Below, piece by piece: positions 12,015 to 25,990 of a stretch of DNA of 64,000 nt (positions within the stretch are counted from its first letter, which is position 1; each line of letters opens with the position of its first letter). The notes under the pieces were generated by a model. It made no database searches and was not told the origin of the DNA. It worked only from the letters and a program-made list of their open reading frames with translations. A program made the translations under genes and the position numbers. The DNA lies in NCBI GenBank assembly GCA_015039365.1, contig WION01000018.1, forward strand, positions 62,001 to 126,000, in the 5' to 3' direction. The DNA comes from Amanita rubescens (taxonomy: Eukaryota; Basidiomycota; Agaricomycetes; Agaricales; Amanitaceae).

Positions 12015-13550
12015 TCATACCCATGTTGTTGGGAGTTGAACGTATTTGACGACGGCTTCTAAAAATAGCTCAACAAATGCCCGAGGCCACGACACTCGGT
12101 CAAAGTAATATTCACTTGAGCGTTCTGCGTCGCGTAAAAAGTCGGGAAAAGATGCATGATATGAGCGGATAGAGAGATCCGACTCGGAGATGTTCAGAAG
12201 TGAGTGTAAACCTCTGAGCTTCGCCCAAAGTTCCCCCTCCGCCAGTTTCAATAGAACTATGCTAAGCATAGTGAAGTCGTCCCCATTGATTTCCCACATT
12301 AGCCCTTCTAAACACATACACATGATGTTCAGAAAGGTTTTTAAGAAATATTGATCAGGTTGCCGGGCAAGAATTTCGAGATATAGCTGATCCAGATCCG
12401 CGAACGGCGATGAACTGCTACTTCGGCGGCGGATTCCCAGGACGATGTCTAGTTGTTTTCCGGGGTGGGAGTATTTGTCTCCGACAAACTTTACTATAGT
12501 CGCCGCATAGATGAACTGTCCAGAGGAATTCTGGACAAGTTGGTCAAGTACTCCCATAGTACGGGGGCCACGTGGGATCGGAGGCAATTCTTCTTTCCGA
12601 CGAAATGCGGGTAAATTCGGCGGTGAGGTATGCCCTGATGCATTCATACGAGCCCGAATCGTCGTCCAGGACGAGACGGCATATCGCCGACCTTTGGTAG
12701 AATGCTTCTTTAATATGTGATTCCGGACGACTACAAACAAGGAAACGTAATGGCACTTTTTCACCGTCAGTGAAGGCATCCAGTAAAAGAGTGAGAAAAT
12801 GGTGTTGTATCGTTTCGTCCACGCATTCGTCGACACCATCTATTATCACGATCCGACTAGTGGATATTGGAGGGACTGCCATCTGCTGTCCCTTGAAACG
12901 ATTGGACAATGAACTTTTCGAACTGAGCTTCGATGGACCGAGTGGGAACTAATGGATCCCTTCTCATAAGAATAGATATACGCTCCTTGACTTCGGGAAT
13001 GTAAGATGACAACTGCCACGCTAGTGTTGGGAAAAGTCGATATGCGTTATTACGGTTGGAGTCGCCTCTGGAAAAAAAGAAAGCGGCGCCAAGTTTATCA
13101 TCTGAGATGCAATATTCAGCGATCGTCTGAGCTAATCGCCGACTTTCCCACTCCAGCCGAACCATACAACCACAGGATACGGTCCTTCGTTTCATTTGCT
13201 TGAATCCAATCCTTTATTGTTTTTAACACTTGTTCGCGAGTACTTGGATGACACTTGGGTGGTGGAAAACGAACAGAGGAATCATGAAAGGCTCCGTGGG
13301 AGACGTATGGTTCGAGCTTTTGAAAGGCTGGACGAGGGAGGCGACTATGAACTTTTACCATGTGCAGGGTTATGTATGAACACACACCGCGTTGGTTTTC
13401 AAGCTCCTCGTAGTAAATGTTAACTTCCTGACTAGTACTCATGTCAATAAAGCTTGAATTACTGATTTTGAAATTTTCGGCGTCCGGAAACGTAGGGCCA
13501 GAGGATACTACCACCATGCCTGGAATATTGGACGGATGGGCGGATGACAT
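12015..13550 (-). pseudogene. NACHT-domain STAND NTPase (NLR-like), frame-disrupted
   Basis: The order is typical of Agaricomycete NACHT proteins. First comes an N-terminal lead-in ending PPPKCHPSTREQVLKTIKDW, then Walker A (LWLYGSAGVGKSA), LGAAFFFSRGDSNRNNAYRL and Walker B (RIVIIDGVDECVDE). A sensor-like stretch follows (VPLRFLVCSRPESHIKEAFY), then NSSGQFIYAATIVKFVGDKY, and a tail containing IRSYHASFPDFLRDAERSSE. Such proteins are ATPase switches thought to act in fungal self/non-self and innate-type responses. The chain is spread over frames; shifts at about 13134, 12896 and 12545 each look like one extra base. An in-frame candidate intron (GTGTGTTCATACAT..CGTCCAG) follows EELENQR. No WD40, ankyrin or TPR repeats follow; the gene stops at 12015. 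It may be intact in the organism if the shifts are sequence errors. Confidence 0.75.
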
Positions 13551-14396
13551 GGTTTTGTGCACCGCAGCAGGAGAAACGCATAAGTAACAAGACAAGTGCT
13601 GAAGCGCTGAATTCTGTTAACCCGGCAAGTTCTTCCCAGACTTGGACTTGAACGCACTGCCTCCATTGAGTCGATAACATTGCTGTGCAGCAAGCACTAA
13701 CTTTTTTTCACCCTTCGTGATCTATTAATCGACAAGGAGCCCATGACATATGCAGGTTGTTTACTGGGAAGTTAGATACCATAAGATACACCTCACTAGT
13801 TCTGATTTACTCACACATACGTTCAATACTTGGCAGAGTCGCACCATACAAAACGTGTAGAATCTATCAAGAAATCTATTGTTATTGGTTATTAATCAAC
13901 TTCTCCTTAATTGTACATTGGACACTATGGTGTCTGGATTTTTGGCATATAGTGATACGAGTATGCAAAGTGGGAGACGGGTGCGCATGTGTACATCGAT
14001 GTTGAAATGCATATATGAACAACGTGCCAAGTGGCATATAAAGTTTTAAAACAGATGCGAAAACAAATTCTTATGAATAATGCAGTGCAATGATGATCGG
14101 GTATGAATGTCGAGGCGAAACGAAGAGGAAAGGAAAACATAAACAGGCATTAAATGGTCGTGACTTACATCACCTGGGTGTAAGGTTTCGTTATCTATAT
14201 GTCATCGGCAGGGTCAACTCAGCGTCCCAACGGTGACGCTCGCACCATCTTGATCAACCGTGTCGAAGGTCGTTGTGCTCATCAAATGATTTTTCACCGT
14301 CTAGGGATGCAAGAGTGTCAATCTCTGACGGAAATGAAGCCTGAAAGTAAACCAGACTCACCCCACCTATCCTCCTCGAATAGTCAACGTAATCTC
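13551..14396. other. Intergenic, no feature seen
   Basis: Lies between the 5' end of the NACHT gene and the 3' end of the next minus-strand gene. AT-rich around 13740-14160. No ORF of recognisable type and no repeat were seen. Confidence 0.5.
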
Positions 14397-17300
14397 TCAA
14401 ACTCGCTCCCTCGATGTTAGGGACTCGACCCGCCTCCCTGGGCTGAGGAAGTACGGATCCAACAGCTTATCTCGAACGACACTGTTACGGGCATATAGAG
14501 AGTCGTCTTCGTTATCGATTTCCTCTACACTGCGACCATACTGGATGTGATGGACCAAGAGGTGCACCAGTGACAGCCTGAAATGGCAACAAACCCGCCG
14601 TCGCAGATGGATGCGAAGTAACGACCAATTCGGGAAGCGGATAAGCATCAACGATCGGGAAGTGCATGCCTGCTGCGTGATTGACCAGGACGGCAGGCGC
14701 AGGAGGGGCTAGCCCATTCCTGCAGCATCCATGTGTTGACAAGTGGCCAAGTGCACGTTCCAGGACCATCTGTCGTTGATGTGGCCTCACAATTGCCCCA
14801 TAGTCATATCCTGGCCTTGTTACCAACCCACCGTTCACAGAACCAGGCACTGTCCCCGCCAATACAGACCCTCCAGAGCCCAAAAAGGACGGAACGTCCT
14901 TCGAGTTCCGGCGACCAGGACGGGCGTCAGGTGTAACCTGAATGCTAGGCACCAGGGTTCGAAACCGGTTCAGCACCTCCTTAAGACTCCTACTTGTGGA
15001 CGAGGACTCGACTTTTGAAGTTGTGTCTCTGCTGGACCTGGATCCCGTTCCACGTTCAAGCCCGTGTTCTGGCGTCGTTCTCCCCATCTCGGAAACGTTG
15101 TGCATCGCATCACCACTGGAACGGTTCAAATCCTCGCCCAGACTTGTTCGTGGAGTCACAAGCCCTCCAGCACCTTTCATCGTCTCACCACTAGGAACAC
15201 TGTCCCTCTGCGTTCTTCGGCTTTCTCGCCCATTTTCAGACGAAACGAGCGTAACCTCGACATCGCGCCCTGCGGCGGGATGCACCTCCCTCTCGTGGCC
15301 ATTTCCCACATACGACCCAAAACCGGCAGCTTTAAGAGGAACTTCTCCAGGCCCATTACCCACGCCTGCTGCACCGAGTCCGTACGTGGGTCCCGGGTAC
15401 CCAACGACAGGCAGGTAGCCGTACACCGGATGCGGCGGTTGGGGTGGAACAACTATCCCGGAATCCACCACGGGAGGCGGAAGTACAGGACCTGCTAGTA
15501 ACGCGCTTTCCACGCCCACTCCACGATCTCCAGGGGCGTGTATGTGCACGTGCATGCGCCTATGCCCGTATCCATGTCCATTGCTCGTAGGCCCTGGGCT
15601 CTGGCTATGCCCATGACTGCTTTTACCCTTCCCATCCTCCCCACTGTCCGGGGGCGTTGGCGATCCTGACCCTCCCACACCCGTTGCGTCATCATGACGT
15701 ACGTCCCCGATACTATACCCATAAGCATATCCTGGTCCAGTTGGGCTCGCGCCCCTAACAAGTTCGCCCAAAGCAACACCCTCGTCGTTTTCATCATCGT
15801 CGGCCAAGGGAGGCCTCCAAACCTTATCCTCCTCATATTCGATATCTGGCGTTCGCATACTCAAAATGTTTGCGCTCGAGTCCATCCGGTCACGCCTACT
15901 TCTTCTGCCCGAGGTAGGTATTGGTCCAGAAGGAATGGGAGGCAAATCTTGTCTCCCAAATTTCCCACCGAATGTACTCCAGTTCCCTCTTTGCCGCCGC
16001 CGCCGTTTCTGTTCCTCTCTGCTTCGATACCGCGCGCACGATAGAAAGACGACCAAGACGGAGAGTATAAGTCCCACCGTAGCCGATACAGCAACGCCTA
16101 TGATAGCACCCGTACTATGACTGAACCTATTCCACGCGTATATCGCGTCAGAAGACGGGAAGTCTGGAGAAGAAAAGAACATACCTACTCCCTATAACGG
16201 GATCACTCGTGCTCAGAACCCTGCTCTCCACGACGGTGCTTACGACTGTCGTTTGTCCACCAGGTAAAGTTGACGTGAACACTCTCGTCGCTGTAATGGT
16301 GGACGCATGTTGGAGAGAGTTTGTAGGCGTGTCCGGAATTACGTCCATAGTACTCGTGCCGACATCGCTTCCAGGGTCAGAATCCGTGGTGGAGAGTGTT
16401 GTGAACGAGGACAGGGAGGGTGAAGGGTCGAAGCCTGTGGATTGCGACAACGTTGTCGTTGTCATGGAATGCGAAGATGAATGAAGTGGATCTGGGGTGG
16501 TGGAAGTGCTTGAGACCAAGGTACTTGAAGTTGAGACCGAGGTGGAAATATTTAAAGTCGTAATCGGAACAGGGATGAGTGGGGTGGAAATTGGGGACGG
16601 TGAAGAAGAATGACCACTAAAATATAAAGATCAATCGAGTGCGCAGCGGATCGGAAATAAAATAGACTGTACGGTGTAGAAGAGGTTGTAGAGGGATTCC
16701 CGGTTGGCATTATGGTTGAAGAAAGCGAAAGCGGTACGGGTAAAACAGAAAGTGAGGTGAATAAACTAGTCGTAAAATTAAATGGTGTAGAAGATGGGGA
16801 GGTCGATGGCACGGATGACTGCGATGTGGAATCCCCTCCTGTCGTTGTTGTGGGCGGGCTCAAACCATGACTGGTCGTTGAAGTTCCAGGAATGGATACT
16901 TCGAAACTCTTTGACGAAGAGAAGCTGTCTGATGACGATGTAGAGGACGTGGCAGCCGGATCAGGCGCCACTGACGACAGGCGTGAAAAAATGGTTGAGA
17001 CCCCAGAACGAGGGACGAGTAGATCTGAAAGAAATTGTTGAAAAACGGATGAATACTACTCCACTCGAATAACAAACCTAGGGGGGAAGATTCGGTGGGC
17101 GGGAAAGTTGGACCGGGATTGGTACTGGACGCCGTATATGTGGGGGAGACCGTGACACTGTGATTGGTGAAGCAAGTACGGTTAATACGTACGCACAGGC
17201 TAGTACTTACGAAGGCAGGGCCAATTTGGGAGTCCGCAATGCTAGATTAACCTCTGCATGGATGGAGAAATAGGCGGTACAGGCAGTGACCGGACCGATC

Positions 17301-17452
17301 GAGCGGGGTAAATACCGGGCGGGAAAGAACGAGGGTGCATAGGTGGTGGCAGTAGAAGGCGAAAGAGGGTGGTTGGGTATTGGAAATGGCAATGAAACCG
17401 AGTTTTGTTTCTGGTTGTGAACGAGGAGGGGCCCTCGAGACATGGGGGACAA
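14397..17452 (-). CDS. Single-pass Ser/Thr-rich surface protein, mucin/sensor-like
   Basis: Exons can be joined with clean GT..AG introns. An N-terminal exon ends at the donor GTAAGTACTAG near 17210. The next begins TVSPTYTASSTNPG..., then come exons of Ser/Thr-rich sequence (for example TSSTSSSDSFSSSKSFEVSI). Introns at 16672-16617 (56 nt) and 16184-16127 (58 nt, branch TTCTGAC) lead into one transmembrane helix (GAIIGVAVSATVGLILSVLV), then a basic stop-transfer (ARYRSREEQKRRRRQR) and a 450-residue Gly/Pro/His-rich cytoplasmic tail. The long frame stops at 14512 (QCRGNR), but one base over the sequence continues as VEEIDNEDDSLYARNSVVRD... to a stop at 14397, which looks coding, so one extra base is suspected near 14530. 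The topology resembles cell-wall sensors of the Wsc/Mid2 kind, but no WSC domain is seen. The true N-terminus and signal peptide are not resolved. Confidence 0.65.
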
Positions 17453-18984
17453 TCTTGTCTCGCCAGAGTGACGGCGGGGAGACTGAAAGAGTCCAAGTCA
17501 TATAATAGCGTGAATCATGATGCCATGCATCTTGGCGGCTATTTTCTACTAGTTGATAGGGTGGGAGACACGTTCACCGCCTTCACGTCATGTTCGCTCG
17601 CTGGCTACTCCACAGGTTACTGCTGTGAAAGAAGCTATACATCAGCCTCCATCCTTCTCTTCGCACAGATACGCGCACCGCCAGGAATTCTCGCTGCGCT
17701 GCTGTGGCGCCGCCTCTTGGTGTGACACGAACCTCAGGGCCGTCAACCGCTCCACAATCGTACTACTCGTCGTTGCAAGTGAAAAAACCAAGGTCCCAGT
17801 CGGGCTTTAAAGAGCGCTCTTATCGATGCCCCTAAGACGTTCCTTTTTTACTCACCACCAGTGGCGATTGCCCGGAACAGGACAATGTCCTCCGAAGACC
17901 CTTGGCTTCCATTCCCGGGTTCAAACTGCAGCATGTACCAGGAAAGGTACAGATTACGGATTGTCAACAAGGGATGGTTGACATTTGACGTTGTTCGGTT
18001 CAATCGAGGAGAGGCACATTGAATGGCCCTGAAACGGCGGAAGAAAAGGGTATAAAGCGGAAACTCAAAGTGTCGTTTGCGGTGATGGCATCCTAGCAAG
18101 AGCTTGCTTCACCAGCGTACCGCTCCCTCCCTCGCCGGTACGAATACAATGCCGTCTGGCAAATCCATCGACGGTCGCAATATTAATGAACCGATCGATA
18201 TCTTCTTTCGTTTTGCCGTCTTCTTCGCCTGATGTTGACGACTGCTATTCTTCGCCAAGCGTAAATGGTTCTATCATCATCACACTTGGCTTGGACATGC
18301 CTCGTGTTTTTTTTTTTGACATCTACGCTCTATAGTATGTCGTACGTCAAGGGATCCTTGTCAACATGAGGTTGTCTGCCGGCGGTGTGTTTTGTCACCG
18401 GACTTACTTATGACGTCATCTATGAGCGTACTCTTTACAAAGTCAGAAAGTCAGAAAGATCCTCAAATCTGCGTGAAATAGGGATTTCCAGATAACCGTG
18501 AACGCAAGGTAACGGACATGTGTTTTCTACAACTCTCATGTCAACGAAGATGGAAGCGAGAAGAACTTGAGTGAAAGCTGAATAAAAAATTAGTGTGTAT
18601 GGCTCCGAATTGTGCACGCATGACTCGATAAAATAATGCATGATAGAGAAATTGTCCTTAGAATCGATGTCACGAGGCTAACAATTGCACGCCGTTCGCA
18701 ACGGCTGTTGCTCACACGGGTAGAGATGGCTTTTTCAAACGCGACCATCGTCGTGTTCGATATTATGAAAATGAGATACGGATAGTCACCAGCTTGCCAT
18801 GATCCGCATGGAGGTTGCGAATACCGAAGATTGTGCTTCTGGCTGCGGGGATGATGTGATCGCGTGCTACGGACGCGTCCAAGTGATTTGCGAAAGTAAG
18901 TTAGCGCATAGTCCATATATAGAACGTCGACGTATCCCGTGCCACGCTAAAGCGCTAGCACTCGGCTTAACGCTCCTCTCCCTC
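17453..18984. other. Intergenic, no feature seen
   Basis: Separates a minus-strand gene from the plus-strand ABC transporter, so it should hold both promoters. A T10 run lies near 18310. No recognisable ORF, repeat or RNA gene was seen. Confidence 0.45.
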
Positions 18985-21900
18985 ATGTCCCTTTGCGACG
19001 CCGCAGGGCCTTTCGACTTTGAAAATTCATGCATTAGAGCTACGTGGACCTCTCTCTTACCTGCTGCGTTCGTCTTTGTCTTGTGCATTTTTGCTTTGCC
19101 GTTGCCTCGTGTCTTGCAGAATGTCACCATCTTCGGGGCAACCTTTCAACCGTTCCTAACATTAGAAGAGGCGGAGGCGATGAATGCAAGTGTTGACGGT
19201 CGAAGCATACGTGGCGACTGCGCCCAGAAAAGGTGCCGTGGCACCACTATGGCGGACGGCTGTACTCGTGTTCGTAGGTCTCGCAGAGACCTTGGTATGG
19301 CTTACCTACGGGTCGTACAACCTCACCAACGATTTCGGAACACCTTGGGTCAAAACTCTTCCGTTTTTCCTCGCTTTTCCGTGGCTGTATACCGTCGTGA
19401 GGCCTGTCGTGCGACCTATCGTTACTGCTCCATTGGACCTGTTCTACGTCTATCCTTGCGCTTCTCCTCACAGCCGTACTACAACTTGGCAGTATCGCAT
19501 ATGACTATGCCGTTTTCGACGTTCCTTCACCATCTACCGTTAATATACTTGCACTATTGCTGAATTTCTTTGCAATCTTGGAACTTTTCATTATCATCTT
19601 GTCCATACCGTTTGCGATTCCAAGCGAACAAGCTAGCGAGCAGCTTGATGCGAGTGTCTTCACCTTGATCCTTTCTTCTTTCACTGACATCTGTGCAGGC
19701 AGACACTGCTACCCCAGAAGATTACATCACTTTGTGCGAATGGATCACATTTAGTTGGGTATACCCATTGATAAAGAAGGTAATTTGAGTATTCCCGGAT
19801 CCATGACTTGTGCTCATTCTAATTACGATAGGGACGGTCGACAACTCTTCAAGAGGATGACGTCTGGAATCTGAGCCCAACTGTCCAATCGCGGCCCGTC
19901 TTCCTCCGTTTCTGCGAAATACGGTGTGTATTGCTATTGTCCATATGGTATATTAATGAGTTAACCGTGACCAAGCCGTTCTACGCTCCTTCGCAAGCTT
20001 TGGGCTGTAAATTCACTGGATGTAATGTACACCGTACATTCTCATTCTCTTGACGCAATGCTCATAGCTGTATAGTATGGACTTCGTCCTGACCGTGCTC
20101 ACCGTGTTCTTGAACTACACGAAACCATTTTTCCTCAAGTTAGTCGCTTACGGTTTCCGTTCCTCGTTCTAACCATATCATTCCTAGACTCATACTGGAT
20201 ACGCTGGACACATCTAAACCGAACCGCGAAACACGATCAAAGGCTTACATATATGCATTCCTTTCCTTTGCATGTTCTATTGCTAGGGTTCGTTTCATAT
20301 TGCAGACACCTCATGACGCCATTTTATGACACTTATAGTCACAATGTGAATTGCAACATCTTTGGTTCGGCCGTCGTGCAGCCACGAGGATACGCTCAGA
20401 ACTCATGTCTGCTATATATGATAAGGCGCTTAAGAGAAAGGATTACTCGGGAGTTGTAGACAAGCGGAAACAGAAGGAGGAGCAGGACAACAAAGCTTGG
20501 CAGTCCCTCAGTGAGTAAATTTGTGTCTCTTACTTGCTTTTTGGTATAACCTTGTTCATCAAGGTAAGAAAGAGAGGAAAGCCAGGAAGAAAGAAAAGAA
20601 GAAGGCGGAAAAAGCAGAAGACGTAAAGGCCGGCGCTGATATCGGGAAAATCGTGAACTTGATGGCTGGAGATGCAAACAAGGTATATGACACGTTTCTC
20701 AATCGAGTGATGTATGTATTGAAAAATCATGTAACAATTAGGTCTCAAACACTCTGGCAGCAATGTATATGATCTATGGAGGTGAGTTGACTTGCCGTCT
20801 ATATATGTTTGGATCCCCATTCTTTCCTGCGCAGCACCGTTCGAAATTATCATTGCTGGAGTGTACCTTTATCAGTTCGTCGTGTATTCTGGGATAGCTG
20901 TCGATATCATCTGACTTTTTCCAAGGCTGCTGGGCTTGAGCGCATTCGCCGGTCTGATTGTTCTGGTAGCTGCCTGGCCACTGAATAGCATCGCTGCCGG
21001 AATAGGTATCAAAATCCAGAAATTCGTGCTTGCCGCACGAGACAGGCGGATGGCTGTCTTGAGCGAGCTTTTCAGTTCGGTGTGTGCATTTGTCATGATT
21101 CTTGGGGTGCGGCTCAAACTTTGTCGTGTAGGTGAAGTTCATCAAGTTCTTTGCTTGGGAGGATAAATGGATAAAGAGGGTACTTGATGCGAGGCAAGTA
21201 GAAATACGCTGGATGACCAAAGGTGCGTAGAGCTAGTTGGGATAAATGATGTAGAAGGCTAACGTTCTCTATAGCTCGAATCAATTCTGTCCTATTCTAT
21301 CTCTTGTGGACCTCTGTTCCAGTCCTTGTATCGATCTTGTCTTTCTTTGCTTTCGTAGCCCAAGGCAACGAACTTACCGTCAGTGTGGCATTCACGGTGC
21401 GTGTAAACTGGTCCTACTTGTTTTCAGTTTTCTAAAACTGATGTTGCCAGGCTATAGCATTATTCAACATGGTTCGGTAAGTTAGGCCAACTTCGCCTCT
21501 CCTATGACTGATTGGAATATCAGCGCACCTCTCAATGTCATTCCAACCTGGATAGTTCAAATACTGCAGGTTATTTGGTTATTACCTTCTTATTTTTCCG
21601 TACTCATATTATGTTAGACGGGAATAGCACTGAAACGCATTAGTGTCTATCTAGACGAGGATGAAGTTTCGGAACAGGTTTCTTCCCTGAAAGACAAGTC
21701 CCCGTCCTCAAGTGACCCGTCCGACGAGGATGGATTTGGCTTCGAGAATGCTTCCTTTAATTGGAATGAAGTCCTTGATGGCCAAGATACGAAGGCGAAT
21801 ATAGGTGGCACAGTCGGCTCTCCTGCATTATCTCCCACCGTGGATGGGAGCATTTCAATAACTATTGAGGAAGGGTCACCTGTCGATTCGTTGGCATCCG

Positions 21901-24900
21901 GGCCGGAGCAGCATGAGCAGCACTTTGAGTTGAGGGATATCGATGTCAAGTTCCCCGAAGGCCGGTTGACATTGATCACTGGCCCGACCGCGTCGGGGAA
22001 GACTGCCTTATTGGTCCGTAATTCATTTGCTCGCCGTTGAAGTGATTAGACTAGAGTGTTTTCCAGATGGCCTTGCTTGGCGAGATGACCACCATCAATG
22101 GTCGAATCATCATGTCCAAGAATCCTAGCAGAGTAGATGAGCATGGCTTGATGCATGTAATATCTTACGCTGCTCAAACACCGTGGTTACGTCACCAGTC
22201 TATCAGGGAGAACATCCTGTTCGATAGTCCATATGAAGAAGAGAGGTATAATCAGGTTGTGGAGTGTTGCGCCTTGAAGCCTGATTTGGATATTCTTGAG
22301 GATGGTGATAGTACGGAAATTGGTGTTAGGTGTGTCGTCTTAATAAAACTTAAGAGCGTAGGGATAACACTCTCCTGTTCCAGGGGTGTAAGCTTATCTG
22401 GCGGTCAAAAAGCGAGGTAATGCTTATCTGACTGGACTTTTGTGCTTGATATGTATATCGGACAGGGTTGCGCTGGCACGTGCTGTATATGCGAGAACAA
22501 AGTATGTGTTACTGGATGATCCATTGAGCGCCGTCGTAAGTTGTACATTACTGACACATTGTTCTAAATGTTGATCATTGAACAAGGACTCTCACACCGC
22601 GCGACACTTGTTTGAGAAGCTACTCTGTGGACCTTTGCTTGCTGACCGGACCGTCGTTCGTAACTTCTATCATCCTAGTTAGGATGTATCTAACAATACT
22701 TAGATTCTTGTCACGCATCATGTTGACTTGGTCCTTCCTGGCGCGTACTACCTGGTCAGAATACTAGATGGCCGAATCGATACACAGGGGACTATCGCGG
22801 ACCTCCGTGCCCAGGATGTGTTAGGAAACTATCGCTACTAGTGAAGCAGTCGAAGTGCAGGCGAAAGAGATTGTGGCTGCCATTGACAATAACGAGATTG
22901 ACGTTATTGACGATGGGAAAAAATCAGATAATGCGGACAAGAAGCCTCGAAAACTCGTCAAAGATGAACATCGAGAGTTGGGCGGGGTCAAGTGGTCCAT
23001 ATATAACAGCTATCTCAAGGCCTCGTGAGTACTTCAGTCATCAACATCAAATCAATGTTTCACATGTAACGTGGTAGATCGTACTACATCTGGGGCTTCC
23101 TTGCTTTTTTGGTCATTGCAAACCAGCTATTAGGCGTTACTGAGAAAGTGTGGATCAAGGTAGACAATTCTACTCTTCGCTGCTTTCTGGGTCTGATTTG
23201 AGTCAGATTTGGGGTGAAGCGCATAGCGACGTCCGTACGAGTGCTTGGCTCTCACTGAAATCGTTCGCAACTCCAGAACATGAAATCCCACTAGATGGAC
23301 ATGTCACGTATCACTACCAAATGAACCACGAAGCTTGGTTATACCGAGTTTCTGGCACTTTTGGGATCAACTGGCCAGATGCAATTAAGCACCCCATGTT
23401 CTACGTAGGAATTTATGCCGCGATTGGTCTCGCAGGCGCGCTGGTCAGTGTCCTTTCGGTCACAGCTCAGTATACAGGTGCTTTGAGAGCGTCCCGCATT
23501 CTATTCAAGTATGTTTTAGGCAAGAAATAGACCGATGTCATCTAATGGCTCTGGCAACTAGGCAACTTCTCGTAACCGTAGTTCGTGCTACATTCCGGTT
23601 CCATGATACAACGCCGCAAGGTTTGTCGTGATTGCCGCGCGATCTACGATTCGTTTTCTGATATTCTGCCGCCAGGTCGCATGTTGAACAGATTCGGGAA
23701 GGTGTGCAGGTTTACAGTTCCACGCGCAATATGAGCTAATGGTATCTTAGGATATGGAAACAATCGACATGTCGCTCGCCGGCTCGCTACAAGCCGTCAA
23801 TTCTTCTCTTGCGAGCTTTTTCACTGCTATCTTAACGGTTGCGTACGTGCTCTGATCCCTGCAAGTATACTGTTGTTCAATGATTGATCCAGCGTCATAT
23901 TCCCCTATTTCTTATTACCTGCACTCTTTTTTGGTTTTGCCTACCGCGAACTAGCCATTGGTTATCTTAATACTGGACGTGATCTGCGCCGAATGGAATC
24001 AAATACCCGATCTCCGATCTTCTCCTACTTCAGTGAACTGTTAGAGGGCATCGTCACTGTTCGTGCCTTCTCAGCGGAACGGAGATTCCTAGACAATTTG
24101 CATCGCAAGATTGACACGACGACGAAGGTTTGGTTGAAGCTATCGAATGCATCTGTTCTTTCTAAAATGTCGAAAAATCTAGATGTGGTATACTTTTTGG
24201 ATGACCAATAGATGGCTTCTACTCAACTTCGACATGCTTGGGTCGCTGTCGATCCTAATCACGACTCTATTCTCTATTGCAACGTTGATTGACGAGGCCG
24301 GATTGGCCGGATTGTGCATAACGAGTGCCATGGGGTTCACGTCATCGGTGTATTGGGCTTGTCGATTCTGGACAGGTAGGATCAAAGAAATCGACCATTA
24401 ACATTGCTGACCACCTTTGTAGCTCTCGAGTTGGACCTCAAGTGCGGTTATTTATTTATTACTTATGTTGTTGCTGATTCTCCGCCTCAAGTTCTGTCGA
24501 GCGCGTGGTTGAATAGTGCGTCTGCCCACATAGAATTCGACGAGTTCTTACCCTTCGAAGTCTTGATTTACCACAGGAACCGCCAGTGGTCATCGAGTCC
24601 AACCGAGTCCCTGCTTATTGGCCATCGCTATCGAATCATGATGCGTTGATCTCGGTTGAAAATCTTACTGTAAAATATGCGCCAGACCTTCCAGCCGTCC
24701 TTCATGATGTGTCCTTCACCTTAAAGGGAGGCGAACGGGTTGGGTTACTCGGTAGAACAGGTGAACGCAAAGCGAAATGTTCGTCTCTTCTTATTCGATA
24801 CCCGTATAGGAAGCGGTAAATCTACGTTGGCTATGAGTCTTCTTCGATTTGTGGATCCTGCAAGTGGACGCATTGTCATCGATGGGATTGATATATCAAA

Positions 24901-25841
24901 AATTGGTCTACATGACTTGCGTTCAAGGATTGTACGTTGTTTGACTATAGTTGAATGATGTCCTAGCTGACGTTTTCCACCAGACATTCATTCCTCAAGT
25001 AAATAATGCTGTTTCTCCCCGCAAGGCATGTTGCTAATTTCCTTAGGATGCCGCGTTGTTCTCGGGCACGCTCAGAGATAACCTAGACCCCTTCGGTATG
25101 TGCGTTCCGATCATGAAATGGCGTAGTTTAACGTGTAGCAGGCTGAACATGAGGATAGCGAGTGTTTAGACGTACTCCGGCGTGTGCAGATGATAGGGAC
25201 AAACACCCGTGTCGTCAGGACCATCGTCGCTTATGCCTTCTCGATCGGCATCCGTAATGGGCAGAAGTGGCGAAGATCATGATGACAGCCCCTCTATTGC
25301 TGCAACACCTACAGGGAATTGACAGCAAAACTACGGTCACACTAGATACCCAAGTATCCCCAGGAGGAATGAATTTTTCTCAAGGACAAAGACAACTGGT
25401 CGCCATGGCTCGGGCATTACTCCGAAGGAGTTCTATATCATTCTTGACGAAGCCACAAGTAGTATTGATTTTGCTACGGATGCCAAGATCCAAGCGACAA
25501 TTCGCGAGGAATTCACGGAATCCTTATTAGTGACTGGTATGTGCTTGGGCTATTTTGGATTTAAACATTGTCTTGAATTGCGATTAGTTGCCCATCGCTT
25601 GCGTACCGTGATCGACTATGACCGACTTATCGTGTTGGACAAAGGACAGGTAAGTTACCCTCTGGCTCGCTAGTTCGAAAGCATTAAATTTTGGACGAAG
25701 ATCGCGGAATTTGACACTCCTTGGAATCTGCTACAAAAGGGAGATGGGATTTTCAGAAATATGTGCCTCAAAAGCGGGTCGCTCGCAGAGCTTGAGGCTT
25801 TAGCAAGGGCGAAGGCTGAAAATGCGTCATCTGTACCATAG
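18985..25841 (+). CDS. ABC transporter, subfamily C (MRP/Ycf1-like), many introns
   Basis: A full-length ABCC layout spread over more than 20 exons. TMD0 starts at the ATG at 18985 ([20 protein letters not shown]). The linker runs through [20 protein letters not shown], and TMD1 includes [20 protein letters not shown] (reading from the second residue, D). NBD1 has Walker [12 protein letters not shown], signature [10 protein letters not shown] and Walker [20 protein letters not shown], with H-loop VTHH. TMD2 begins [22 protein letters not shown]2 has Walker A GRTGSGKST (split by a 24.77-24.82 kb intron), Q-loop [20 protein letters not shown], signature NFSQGQRQL, Walker [14 protein letters not shown] and H-loop AHRL. 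Such pumps export conjugates and drugs at vacuole or plasma membrane. Frameshifts were seen: one extra base near 19201, 19450, 22826 and 25319, and one missing base near 25437, just before the NBD2 Walker B Asp. Stop at 25839-25841. Converges on the Yippee gene 150 bp away. Confidence 0.85.
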
Positions 25842-25990
25842 ATTCCCACATCATATCCATATCCACGATCTTCGACCAACCACACTACTATCCCGGAAGC
25901 GGACAAGAGTAAAATCTGCAAATGTTGGACTAATGTATCGGGGCATCTCATAGGGAATAGTAACGTTCGTCTACTACTTTGACCAATAAA

